From the NCBI RefSeq assembly GCF_008831285.2, contig NC_045138.2:34590769-34654768 (forward strand): DNA of 64,000 bases. The letters run 5' to 3'. This DNA is from Nymphaea colorata. Taxonomy: Eukaryota > Streptophyta > Magnoliopsida > Nymphaeales > Nymphaeaceae. The notes beneath the pieces are model-generated. The model saw only the letters and a program-made list of their open reading frames with translations. It was not told where the DNA came from and did no database searches. Of this stretch, positions 43,180 through 55,991 are shown piece by piece (within the stretch, counting starts at the first letter, position 1; the number at the start of each line of letters is the position of its first letter). The position numbers and the translations under genes are program-made.

Positions 43180-46100
43180 TTATTTTAATTGCATGGAATG
43201 TGGTTGCATCTGTACTTGTTTATTTCATGACAAGCAAATGAGAAAAGCATATAATTCTTCAGATGGAACTTTCCATTAGGTTCCTGTGTTTCATAATAGA
43301 TACATGCATGGGAGGGATTAAACTTGTAGGTGGTGACGAATTCATTAGAGTACTTCCCAAATCCTGCACTCGGACTCTGTTGGAAAATGTATACTATTTA
43401 TGTACATGTATATTTCTACGCAAAGGTGCGCATTAAGTGGCCTTTCGTCTATATGTAATCACCAGCTTTACATGTCATGTCCCTTAATGGAAAGGTTAGC
43501 TCTAGTTGACATTGTATCTCTAAATGGTCTTCCTCTATTAGGCTTATGATTAGGTAAATGGGCCGCGGTAGCGCTTACGGGACTTTTAGCAACACGGGTT
43601 TGAGTTTGTCTCCTCTTCGATTATAAATCTTTTCGCATCTAGTACGTAGCGTTTGTATGATGATTGCCACCTCCCTGTATACTGATTTCTTAGTAGAGTT
43701 ACCCATGAACTTTTTTTTCCGTCTCGAAAATTAGGCGTCGTCACCCTATCGTGGAATCTTCTCTTCAGTCCAACGAGTGTTAAACTGGAGCGGGTGATTG
43801 ATGATGGCCTTGTTCCTGCTCATTGGTACTCATTGCAGCAAATGGCTCGGGACCGCTGGCGTCGATCCCCAAGTCACTGTGATCCTATGATGAGTGGGTT
43901 TGCGGACCTTTAACCCCGGCCCTTCTCCTTGCCTAGAGGACGAACCTCTTTTGTTTTGTCAACTTTCGTTATTATTTCTCTCGTCTTACCAGCTTAACAC
44001 GCTGGGCTGTGCTGCTCGTGAACCAGGGCAAGGCAGTCCGAGCTTGGCTTTGAGCTCTGTCGTTCTGTTCGAGCTCAGGTACTCGCCATGCAAGCTCGAG
44101 GTGGCTCACGCCTCGAGCTTTTTGATACCTCCAGGAGCCTAAGTTGGTGAGGCCTGGTTCTGTGGGGTTGGTGCGGTCTCCTGCAGGATTCCAGGTGCTG
44201 TAATCGAGCTCTCGTAGCAGGGTCAATTTACTTCTTCCCGCATCAATTAATTCGGGCTGTTGGAAATGGGGGATGGGAACGTTGTGAGGGTGCTTGCCGT
44301 CCATGGGCTGTCCATTGCTGCAAACTCCAACCATCGGCGCCCTTGTACGCGTGGCAAATAAATGTATGAGAATGAGAGGAGGGCCATAAGACCCAAAAGC
44401 AAAGCGCTGCTGCCACCCAAGCACAGGCACTTTTTCATTTTAGTTGAGCGTTCAAAGGCATCCTCCCGATGGCTTCCATTTTGATTTTTCTTTCGGGTGG
44501 TGGGGGACTCCCATGATCATATTGGTCTCCCGACGACTTCCAAGTGGACGCGCCCGGACAGCCACCATGTGCCCACCGCCACCTCTTGCCTTTGGATGAC
44601 GACGACATTTTCTGGTCAAACTGACAAACTGGGCAGAACATGATTACCCAATTATATATAGCTAAACGAAATACGGTGACGATATCCTATAAAGCAAACA
44701 GGAAAAATATCCATCCGAGACCAAATTTATCCCTTCAGTCAAGTGAGACATGACATGAATGTCTGTATGAGTTTAATTAAAAGGAATATTAATTTAAACA
44801 TATGTATGCATATATATACCCCCACGCTCAACCTTATACAACGGTATATATATCTACTGTCAAGGTCAGGGGTTACTTAATATTAGGTTACCTGCAAAAA
44901 AGGAATATGGATTTGGTCCTTGTAAGAAAGAAGGGGACCTCATTTATCAGCGATCGTCTTCTCCACTGGCGACGCCCAGTTGTTGGACATTTGGCCGCAA
45001 AGGGTGTGGCCGGTCTGCAGCAAAGATAACCGATCCATCTCGCACCACTCATGGCCTATCCGCAGGCCCTGCCTCAATAATTGCGCGCACATGCATCTGT
45101 TTGAGCTAATGACAAGTCCCTTTGTATCATGTACCAAAATAATCTTGCTTGCTTGCTTGCTTCATGATTGGGAAGGCCCCTCCCCGTCTGTACCCAATGA
45201 AGGTGACTTGATGGCAGGGATATCATAAGTCCCGAATCATTGGGCATGACATCACCACATGTGCCATATGTTTCCCTACCTTGAACAATAGTTTCAAACT
45301 GATTTGCGGAGAGGAAAGCTAGTTCTGCAGTGGGTCTTTTTTTTTCCCTTTCCTTTTATGGGGGAAATTCTGGACCACAGAAATTAACAACTTTTTGACC
45401 GAATATTGCCTGATCTAACCTTTCCTAGAAGCACCGTCCCTATACTTGGAGCCGGAACGGAATTGCAGATCATATGCGCGTATTTCTATTTCTAAAAGCA
45501 TTTGGTAAACATATACACAGTCTCCGCACTCTTAGCATGCTTATCACAAGAATCTCCGAATCACACTTTAGCCTTGAGACCGGCTAAAAGCTTTTAGGGT
45601 TAGCAGCAATGGAAAAATGAAAATACATGTATACGCAATTATCTAAAACAATTGTTTGGTTTAATAATCAAGAAGTAGCTGATTAAGACCAACTCCTAAA
45701 AGAAGCGTGAAGTCGCGCGACTATTAATGAATGCAACGCATGTTTATGCCCGGAAGTTGTCTTGCAGCAATGCCATAATAATGCTTCTTTTCAAGAACTT
45801 CCTCTCGACATATATTGATGTTGAACTAGATAGATTCGCGGACTGAACGACCAACCCCTCCATCTTGATGAAACTCTTAATACTTTTTTCCCGCTTCCAG
45901 GATGAGTTTGGAACAAATAGCTTGTTGTTTCTATTTGTCTAGGCATCGCCAATTTGCGATCGCACAACTGTGAGCCGGGTCCACATCTTTCATCGTTTAT
46001 CGGTGCAGAATGCCAGTTGCCAATTTGCAAAAATATTCCTGCCAAATCTGTCCCTCCAATTTGTTTTACAAAACGCCGAGAGTATCCAAGTGGCCATCCC

Positions 46101-48345
46101 AGAGCTTCCGAACATCCTTGACAATTTATAGTGATATTGGTGCGAGTGGGCATGCACATAAACTCGACGGCACATAGGTGTATTATAATTATTATTAAGG
46201 AGTTTAACAAGGAAGAATGAGGCAGACCATACGGCGAATGGCTATGTTCAATCTCCATGTGCTCTCGCTCGTTAATTACTCTTCATCTTACTTTGGAACT
46301 GCAAGTGTGTAAAAGAGTCATCACCGACTCTTTTGGAAGAGTCATGCAGGCTTTGAGCCCTTCTTTGAATGTCGGTGCTCAAAAAGACTAAAACTAAAAA
46401 TAAAATACATAATTAGAATGTGGTGGAACTGGAGTATGAGAGTTTCATGCAAAGGCGTTGAGTACTTGGGTGAGCCTGTTGAGGTGAGTTCTTGTCCCTC
46501 ACCTTTGTCAGTTTCATCTTGACAAATAATATGCAAGCATATTATTTAAATGTACTTGGTGCATTTACATCATCATTTGTTTAGATCATTTTGTGAACTT
46601 TGTTGGTTTGGTGATTAAGTATATTTTGTCAAGTTTATTATTAAAACTGTTTTTGGACACTTGGATTTTCATTGCATAAGTTATTCGGGTTTGAATCTAA
46701 ATTATATCTAGGGCCCATAGTTTCACATACAAAGTTGGGCCGTGCAAGCACTGGAAGAATTATTGCATATATAACATGAGCATTTCTCTTTTCCATACTA
46801 ATTCTGCGCGCAGTTCTTGTTTTTCTCTTTCTTTATGTGAGGCTGAGGACTTGCGCCCTAGAATGGTGGCGGGACATCGATCCTATCGGCTGGTTTCAAT
46901 CTCCATATCAAACGAGACCCTCTCCCTCTAATACCTAAGTTCGCGGTGCGGATGAGACCCACAGAAATGATTGAATAATGATCATCGTTTATATGTGATA
47001 TATATAATTGATTGAGCAACAATCCGCTTTAATGTGAACCACTAGAAGTTGACATCTATAGAGGAGTTTAATCGAAACGAGAGGTCATCGTGAAGGCGTA
47101 AAAGTTTGTTATCGAATTGTTTGCGGATTAGTTCTTAGCTTCTTGTCAAATCTTCAGCCACCTGCACTGACGTCAGTCATATCTAGGACATGATTGAATT
47201 CGATCTACAAAAAGGCAGTCGTACACATCCTTGTAGATAAGTTTTTACGCATCCAAGGATCCTCCTTGCGCAGACCGAAAGTGGCAATAAAGTATGAGAG
47301 AAAGTACTGGCTGGATAGCACCTCTAGAACGCCCACCATGCAGTACTGGAGGCAACGTCAGTGCTATGGTTGATCAATTAAAATCTCAGGCTAGATGAAT
47401 TTGCACCGACTACGTGAGCACAGCAGTTGGCCAGAACCACTGCGGACGCAATGAAGGATCATGGTGGGCTGCCTTCACATTAATCAATAATGAATACGAA
47501 CCCTCGACACTGCATATGCACGTGAGGCAGGAGGTAAGGCGCTCATTAGTCCTTTTCGGAGGTGATTTTCTACAGTACTGCGTGAAGTTGGTCGGCGCAA
47601 GATCGTGTTCAAAGTATGTAGGCGGTAGGCACTCGATTTAATGGAAGAAGATGAGCCAAAAATAATGATGGGCCACTTTAGTTCTTCAAAACTGTGATTA
47701 CGATTGAAGATGATGGGCATTGACCACTGATTCTATGACGTGTTTCAATTATTGATGAATACATTTTCTCCAGAACACGCAAGATGGGATTCTAGCTAAC
47801 CAGTTGATAGAGATGGATGATACCATCTACATGCAAACGATCAATCATTAATTTGAGAACGAATCCATAAAGTAGAATTTTCTTTGATATGTAGATTTGA
47901 AATCATTGAACTGCCGGTCGGATCAATGTTTCGTGCACATGGGCCACAGTCAACCAAATGGGAGGTCCTTTCTTCTTCTTCTTCTTTTCTTTCTCTTCTT
48001 CGTTCTCCACCCCCGCCCTCCTCCCCAGAGAAACAAAAAAAAAAACACGCACCAAGGCTACACCGGTTGGTTTTCTTCTGGCCTTGAGGTAGAAAGCGCT
48101 CTTGTTAGACATGAACTTCAGGGTTTCGGGACTGCAGCTGGTAGCAAAATCGGCGAGGAGACGCAAAAGAGGGAACCGCATGAAAACATTTTTTATTTTG
48201 TTATTTCCAGAGAAATGATTAACATTATATAGCAATTTAACTCAGACAATATATAATTAATGGCGTTACACAGGCAATTGTATGGCCATTTATCTCTAAC
48301 TTGCCGCATGTCTTCGTATTACGTACACAACCCTTTATGTATAAG
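42382..48345. other. Gene-poor stretch after BET3
   Basis: The first several hundred bases are the likely BET3 3' UTR. A (TA)n run lies at about 43150-43174. At about 44030-44120 there are several GAGCTCGAGG/CCTCGAGCT words typical of degraded plant repeats. No ORF shows a recognisable domain; 43972-44430 and 45791-46258 look random. Confidence 0.5.
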
Positions 48346-48384
48346 AACCTATATTACCTACGGTATGATCGTGTCATTCTAGTC

Positions 48385-48423
<39 letters not shown>

Positions 48424-48454
48424 TGACACGATCATACCATAGGTAATATAGGTT
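48346..48454. repeat. Near-perfect hairpin with (AT)n loop
   Basis: The 36-base arms at 48346-48381 and 48419-48454 are reverse complements with one difference (starting AACCTATATTACCTA). The loop is an (AT)n run. It could be a short foldback element or a palindrome that grew around the microsatellite. Confidence 0.92.
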
Positions 48455-51400
48455 TACAGGTATACCATCGTGTCCTGATAGTTCCATCAGCACATAGCTT
48501 TGTAGAAGGCTAAGTAAACTTAACTATAACCACAATTAACTTCCTGATGTAGCCAAATGATGACCGTACATTGGGAACTACTTTAATCTAGATGAGTTGG
48601 TGTTAGCTCTAAAATGCATGTCTTTATCCTCAAGGCATATTTCTTTATCGGGGAAATCAGAAACTTAAGAATCAAAGGTGGGCCGGGTTTGATGCAGACC
48701 TTGCACCCCTCGCATCAAAGATGGATGTCGATGCAAATACCAACGAAATTAGGCCACGATGCACATTTAATAGGTGTGATTTTGGTTATTATCAAAAGAT
48801 TTGCTTGATTTTGAAGAATACTTACCCAGAAATTTAATTAAAAAGGTTGGAAATTATAAAATGGAACCCCCCGGAGCTTTAAAGTGCGGGCGCCAGCTGC
48901 TTTTTTCCAAGACGATATATATCTGCATGCAATCGTATATTAGTCACCAGCATGCAAGACCATGTATATGTATGGTCGTCGCCTCATCTATAATCTCTAC
49001 ACTGTTCATCACCGGCGGATTGCGATAAGAACCAGATATTGCTAGTTGCTAGGATGAGGCTCCACCAGGAAGTGATAACTACAAGAAAAAGGATACTCGA
49101 GGTGTTCAACTCAGGCTGAGCGGCACCATTCCCTTTCCGTACTCGTGAAAATAACTTGAGTTCATGATTGACCTTTCCTGTACACCTTTTCTTCTGCCAG
49201 TTTAGTTTGGCATGGTTCAGCTGCTTTCCAAGCACAAGAGAAGACTTGGAGTCGTGCACCTTGCGCATATATATACGTACAGGGACACACACACGCACAA
49301 ACGCACCCCCCTTCCCTCCTCCCCCCCCCCCCCCCCACACACACACACACACACACACATATATAGGTTTCTCATTTTGCTTTGGGAATTCTGCAATTAT
49401 AGTGATGAGCATAAGAGATCAAGAGACCTTCACTGTTGTGTCCTTGAGTATTTTATTGCTGGATTCTGTTGATTGGATTGCTTCATGAGATAATGCTATA
49501 TGATCTACATTTCTTTCGTGTGTAATAGGAGTTGGATGGCTAATACAAGTAGGCTAGTTTCCAGTAGCAACTGGAGCCGTCGACGGATCTAGTGGATGAA
49601 ACTCGTCGGTCCAAGGCACTGCCCCTAGGTCGTTTTCAGAAAGAAGAGTGTCAGCGAGAGCATGCAACAGACGAAGCAGTGCAGTACAAGTTGATCCACA
49701 TTATGCAAAATAATAAGAGAACAAAAAAATAATTAATTGAGAATAATGTTCATCCTAGCAAGTTTACCAGGGGGGGGAGTTGAATTCATGTAAATCAAAA
49801 ACACCCAAGTGGATTATTTTTCCCAGTCATGTCAACACGGGACTAAATTAGCGTTCAGTGAATTTATCTTCAATTTGTTGAATAAGTTGCAGCAATTACA
49901 TGACACGTTTTTTTTCTCTCTACTTAGTAACTTTTTCAAGCTCCAACATCTCTACGGTATACAATTCTCGGAACAGAACAGTTGGTTCATCTGCCTTCTT
50001 TTGTCTCGTGGGCTAGCTGGTCTGATGGTAATGAAGCCTGTGCAGCTGATCATAAGATATTCCAATGTAAAGTTGAAGTTCATTCATGGCTAGAGGTACG
50101 ATTGTAGAGGGGCGTGTATTTCTTATTTATTTTATAAATTCCAGGATCATTTAATAACCTCATTGTATAAAATCTGATCTGCATATTGAACCATTTTGTG
50201 ATTTTTTAGTCTTATAGTTTTATAAGCCATTTAAACAGATCCCAATAATTGGATTCACCAAAACAAACTTACGGACAGTAAAAAATTTTAGACAATGCGC
50301 TGAACAATACATTTTGATTTCCATACGTATCTATCCTTAAGGAAATGAGTTCTCTCAGTTCGACAATGAAACTGCTTTTTTTCAATCTAATTTTTTCTTT
50401 CCCCTTTTTATCGTTTTCACATTTTTTTTTTCCTTGTATAGATACCATTCCGACCATCGGACTAGTGACTCTTGGAGATAAAAAGAAATGTACAATATTG
50501 TAAAGAGAAAGATGTGAGGGGGGAGAAGCAAGCAAGAGCCGCAGGACTGTCAATTTCGAGTCTGAAATAGACTTGGGATCCCAATAGACACAACACTGTT
50601 CATTGTCAGTCTGAAATAGACTTGGGATTCGAACCGACGGACGGATGAGGCTTTGCAGTCTGCCGTGAGTACCAGAGCAGATGGTTGGCCACCGTTTCAT
50701 CTTTATCAGCCACTTGGTGCTGCTGCAAGGAGGGACAACTTCCCCCTTCGTTTTAGTTCCAACTTGATGCACATTTTACAAGGACGTGCTTCGCTGGAAC
50801 TCTGCCTTCGTTCTGGTTCCAACTCGACGCACATCTTACAAGGATTTGTGGTTCCAAATTGTTGCACATTTTACAAGGATTTGCTTGACTGGAAATTGGC
50901 GACCGATAGCAAAAGACAAGGAAGTTGAACTGAAATAAAATAAAGAGCCAACAGTCGGGGGACTGCCAATTATAAAGGATCTGTCAATTATAAGGAGCAA
51001 AGGACATGCATAATGCTGCAAATTGAGGACAAAAAGTCACCATATATATGATTAATCAAAGAAGAGAAAAGGGAATGGGCAACGATGGTACCCGTGGACT
51101 CGACTAGCGATCAAACTTCCTTAAGCACCTACAATCAAATTATTGTTGACAAGTGCAATTGTCAGGCGGTCAACCTGCGCAGTAGATATGCATGTATGAG
51201 GCATTAATTTGAGCACTGTGGTGGGGGAGCCATGCTCACGCGCAGGCAGGATGAGTAATAATCAAGATTCTTGCAACACTACAATTAATTGATGATCCAA
51301 CCTTCATTTGGGAATGAAATGAGAATACAGGAGAAAGAAGACGGTGGTATCCGGTGGGGTTGTCGACATGGAGATCTAGTAGAGTAGGGGATGGCTGGAA

Positions 51401-51640
51401 AATGCCACACTTAGTGTGAAGAGACTCCACCAACCGACTACTCTTGTACTTCAATTGGCGCAAACCCAAAGAGCACCACTTCTCTATCTCTCTCCGTCCT
51501 TTTTCCTTCCTTCCTGCCAAACCCACCATCAATCTGGTCTGGCTTTTATGTTACTTTTCCATGCCGCGTGTTCATTTTCCTACCAGGAAAGGAATGTGCC
51601 ATATCTCTTTCTTTTTCTCTCTCTCTCTTAGTGGTGTGCT
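48455..51640. other. Gene-poor stretch with poly-C and short repeats
   Basis: It contains a run of 16 C followed by (AC)n at about 49321-49359. At 50559-50630 AGTCTGAAATAGACTTGGGAT occurs twice about 50 bp apart. At about 50755-50885 three copies of a GTTCCAA..T..GCACAT.TTACAAGGA unit occur. No gene was recognised. Confidence 0.55.
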
Positions 51641-51656
51641 TCTCCCAATTTTTTTC

Positions 51657-51767
51657 TATAAATATCTGTCCATCTTACCGCTTCCTTCATACTTCCCCTC
51701 TCTCTCACGTACACAAATTCGAGATTCTCTTCGGTTTGATCTCTCCGCTTGACACCTTTGTTCTCAG
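51657..51767 (+). promoter_or_regulatory. Promoter-like stretch: TATA box, CT-rich leader, possible splice donor
   Basis: TATAAATA at 51657-51664 follows a (CT)n tract. About 30 bp downstream begins a CT-rich leader (CTTCCCCTCTCTCTCACG) that ends in TTCTCAG followed by GTACTT, a plausible exon/donor border. This resembles a plant 5' UTR exon, but no coding exon was found downstream. A non-coding transcript or a chance match are both possible. Confidence 0.3.
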
Positions 51768-54700
51768 GTACTTCAATTTTTTATCCTCTTTACAATTTCT
51801 CAGCCGATAATGCGGTTTCTCTTTTATGGCTTCGCTTTGAAGTGAGGAGAACTCTTACTCTGTCGACGTTAGTCTCGCGCATGCACATACACGTACACCA
51901 ACACACATTTGGGGAAAATAGCGGTCAAAGGAAACTGCTCTCGATGATGCATGAAAGTTGATACATACACTTAGCATACAACCACTTTCTTTTCAAGGGT
52001 GCTATCTTGATGGTATTGAAAAATATTAGTTTAGAATTATGAGTGCCATTATGAAGGTTAAGTGGACTGGTAATTGTCTCTAAGCATTCCCCCATCTCCT
52101 CTCTCACTCTTTTTCTCCCTCTACCTCCATCTTTACTATTGTTTGTTGACATCTTGTCACTGTTTCTGTCTTGAATGGATTCTCATTTTTTTTATCGGCT
52201 CTCTCTCTCTCTCTCTCTCTCTACCTCCATCTTTACCATGTATAACTAATTAAAACAAAGATTTGATGTCTTGAAGGGCCGGTGTTTAATAAGTTTAATG
52301 CAACGACGAGATAGATTCTGTTGATGGGGAAGGAAAGAGAGTTGCACGGCTGGCGGTGTTTGAGCTGCATCAAGCACTCGAACATAATATGTATACGCAA
52401 ATTAAAGTATACACCTTCAAAATGGGCAAGTCCCGCACTTGCAAAATTAAATATCGTACAAGCGTTTCTCGCCGCTGGGAAAAGGCGAACATACTTTTTT
52501 CAGGTATTCCTCTTGAGTGAAAATTCAACAAGAGGAACCTATCTGCGGAGCATTGTAATCTCAATATGCACACCTTACCTTACCATAAGCTGCGGACTGC
52601 GGTTGGTCATCATCTTCATATTTTTGCCACCGGTGTTGGTTGCTGCATGCGGAACTAGCTATGAGATTCCAAAGCGGCCGCCGGCCAGCTGGATATTTCT
52701 TCTTGGACTTAGCTACTTCCCAGAAAGGGCGGTTTAAAATATAACGGTTTAATTTCCTTTTGTTCCAAAAGCAGTAATTTTTCAGCAGCCTATCAGGACC
52801 TAGACAAGTTTGATTCAAGACCACCAGGAGGTGTGGAAGGAGTTGGATGCATTTCATGATGAGGATGCCCATCGGGCTCCACCACTCGGACAATGGGTTC
52901 AGGACCATTAGTTCATTACTTTATTAAAATTCCAAACAACACGAGGCTTCTGAGTAGAGGCTACTACTACTGGTGACCCGCCCTGCCTTCAGAGTATTAA
53001 TTGCTCGATGAGTTTTTTTTCTAGTATTCCTCTTGGCAGTATGCGAAAAAGCACATGATCCTGACTTTCTCGTCGTTTTAATTTCTAACAGGTACCCTTC
53101 TTTAATATTGCAGATCACCAACTTGTAGGTTGTCCGTCTCAATTATTTAAAGAGATTCACCATACCTTTTGGGGGAAAACCCAGCGTTAGCAGATTTTCC
53201 ACCTTCATCGAGTCACAGAAAGGTGTGTGCATGATCTTCTTCATCTCATTTCTTTCCTTTTCTTTCTGGAGTTAATGGCCATTGCACCACACAGAAGCTT
53301 TCTTTTTTCTTTTCTTTCTTTTTTTTTTCTTACCCCATGGTGAAACCGGGGGAGGACCACGAGCAAGTTGCTCTGTCGACCCCTCATGTTTCGAAAAGGG
53401 CACTCCACAGCATGTGTACTTTAGCTAGTTCAGAGCCAGAACCTTCCCTCTGCTTTCTTGCAATCAATGTGAAATTTGCATCCTAGAAGTTGTGGTGGAG
53501 AAACTACTGTATCTACAAACCCTTGTGACATTCCAGGCTCAGCTGTAAAAACCTTACCGTGCTCTGGCTCTCTTTCCTTCCTCCCGACCCTTCCCGCACC
53601 CCAACCAACCTTTTTCTCTTATTATTTTGGGACAATACCTGCGCCACATTCCAAGGAATTCAAATAATTTGCATTCACATTGCATTAAAGGTTTTGATGC
53701 CACGCCCCACCATTCGGCTTCTCATCCAACTCAGCCATTAGAGTTGTAGTTTCTATGCAATGCCTTCTTTCTCAAAGGGGAGAGGGGGTGTTGGGAGGGA
53801 GGGGAGGACATGACTTTGTGTTTCATCAGAACTTGAAACTAATCTCATGTATGCGTAACGTGGAAGGAGGATAAGCTTAAAAAAGAATTCAGAAAAGGAC
53901 GTCTTGCAGGAAGATCAGGAAACAAACTAAAAAAGCTTTTAGTGTCACGAAAAGTAGATAATAATATAAACAAAGTTGCATATGCTTTAGGAATAGGACC
54001 GGCATATTGAGAATGTTTTGCTTCTCTAAAATGTTGCAAAAAAGAAAAGAAGGTCGCATGGCATTATTTAAAACATTTCTCGATAATGGTTGTGCTATGG
54101 AAATGCATGGATGAACGCCACTCAACTGAGACTGAACATGGATCGGACGCACGGCCAATCATGACCCTGCCATGGGCCAGCAACAAGCTCATATATCTCA
54201 TTTCATAGGCGCCATATTCACTCATGGGCCACCCTCTCATTTATTAGTTTGTAGCTGTGCCAATTGGATTGGTCATGTCGCCGATCGTTGGTGCAGTTAC
54301 GCATAACTGATAATTGAGCGGGGGCCAACCTATTACTATGGTAGAAAAACTTTTGGCCTTCATCCTGCTGCATAGTCTAACTATAGTTTACATACGAAAT
54401 AATAAGCTTGCTTTCAGTGGAATGAAGATGAATTTGGTTAGCACGGTCTAAGCCTTGTAAAGGTTCATGCTTACTGTGTTGCCGTAAGCTTGTTTATACA
54501 CTATAGAATAATGTTCTGAAGTCCAGAGGCTTAAGTTTCTTCCAAATATTCTAAACTTCAAAATTCAGTGTCTCTCATTCCACATAACCTGCAAACCTGC
54601 CTCATCTCTAAACTATATGCTTCTCTCCGTCACATACCAACTTCAAAATCTAGAATCCCAATCGCCGATCAAGAAAGAGGTTCGGAAACTGTATAGTTCT

Positions 54701-55991
54701 AGTGAAGATGTTTTGAGAGGATTCTACGACTGAGGAACTCGAGATATATAGAATCAACTCACAACAATTTGGGCAAGTGAAAACCCAAGACGACCAAATT
54801 CATATAAAAATGTCAATCCTTATGAGAATCATTTGGTTCTTCTACGGGCGCATTCTTCGAGAATATCTATTTTAACAACAGCCAAATATCCCAAGTTCAA
54901 AGAACAATGGCTGCGAATGGCAGCAAAAGAATCCAGGAGAAGAGAAAATAGTAACATTACCAGGTAGTTGATCTCTGGTTGATGTATACAGTGACATGCA
55001 CCCACCATGTAGGAGTGGGTGGATTCAAATAAAATAATTTGGTTTTTCTGATAATATTATGAATGTGCAAGGAGTTGTAGCCGTAGAGAAAACCACAGGC
55101 ATGCAGTTGTGATACTTCCTGCATAATCCAGTTGTCTATAAGCCAATACAACTTAACTGTTCTTGGTAAGATCCCTGAACATGTCAAAATAAGTTGCACC
55201 GAGTTACAACCCTCTCTCGCTCTCTGCCTTTGAGAATAACATTCGACGAGATAATTGTTGCCATCTCCAGTAGAAGTTGAACGTGACTTCGATGTAAAAA
55301 GAGGCTGCAACCCGTTAGTTAGCAGATACATCCAGCGCTCATCATCCACTCCTGCCTCCCCTGAATTCGCCTTGTAAATTATGGCTCTAATATGTCCACT
55401 TGGCCACTAGGAAAGGTACTCGTAAAACAGGTCTGTTTTTCTTTTTTGGAAAGCATGGAGCTGTTTAAATTTTGTTACCGGTTACTTATATGTGAAGCAA
55501 CAGAAAGGCCAAAGCCAGTGCAGTAGTAATGAGGTTTCCGGGCTACCCTCTCTTGCATTTAGAACCCTTTCATGTTTAAACCCCCCTGGGGTCCAGTCAT
55601 AATGCTTATGCTCATAGGCCTCCCAACTTTTTCTAGTGAAGGGTCGCCTGTTGCAAGTAATAAACGGTAATTCACGCGCCGTAGAGGTATAGAAAGGTGA
55701 GACTTATGTTCACATGGATGGTAAGCCTTGTGACAGGACTCTCTGGCTGGTGTAAAACCTCCCCACTACTTTAGAATATGACACTCCACCGCCTATGGTT
55801 TCCAAGTATGAAATTCGACCGTCAAGAAAATTACGGCTACTTGAACTATTATATGTGGCACAACACAGCCGCAAGTTTACAAATATCCATAAAAGGGAGG
55901 TCTGCAGTACTCTTGTGGTTCTGCAATCTTGTATCGTTTCGGTCTTCGAGTTAGATCAATTCTTAACATTGCTTGTCTCTGCCTTCCATAG
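51768..55991. other. Gene-poor stretch and GA 2-oxidase promoter region
   Basis: A (CT)n run is at about 52200-52222. Other ORFs up to 138 codons (52321-52737) have no recognisable features. The last 1 kb or so before 55992 should contain the promoter of the GA 2-oxidase gene; no element there can be assigned with confidence. Confidence 0.45.

Noticed and set aside
43554-43640. tRNA-like head: A-box-like GGCCGCGGTAGCGC and B-box-like GGTTTGAGTTT about 40 bp apart
   Set aside because: The B box departs from GGTTCGANTCC at several positions, no cloverleaf can be drawn, and no SINE tail or target duplication was seen. It could be an old SINE relic but is not supported.
50600-50720. GGTTCGAATCCC on the minus strand, resembling a tRNA T-loop
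   Set aside because: No acceptor stem, anticodon arm or A box at the right distance.
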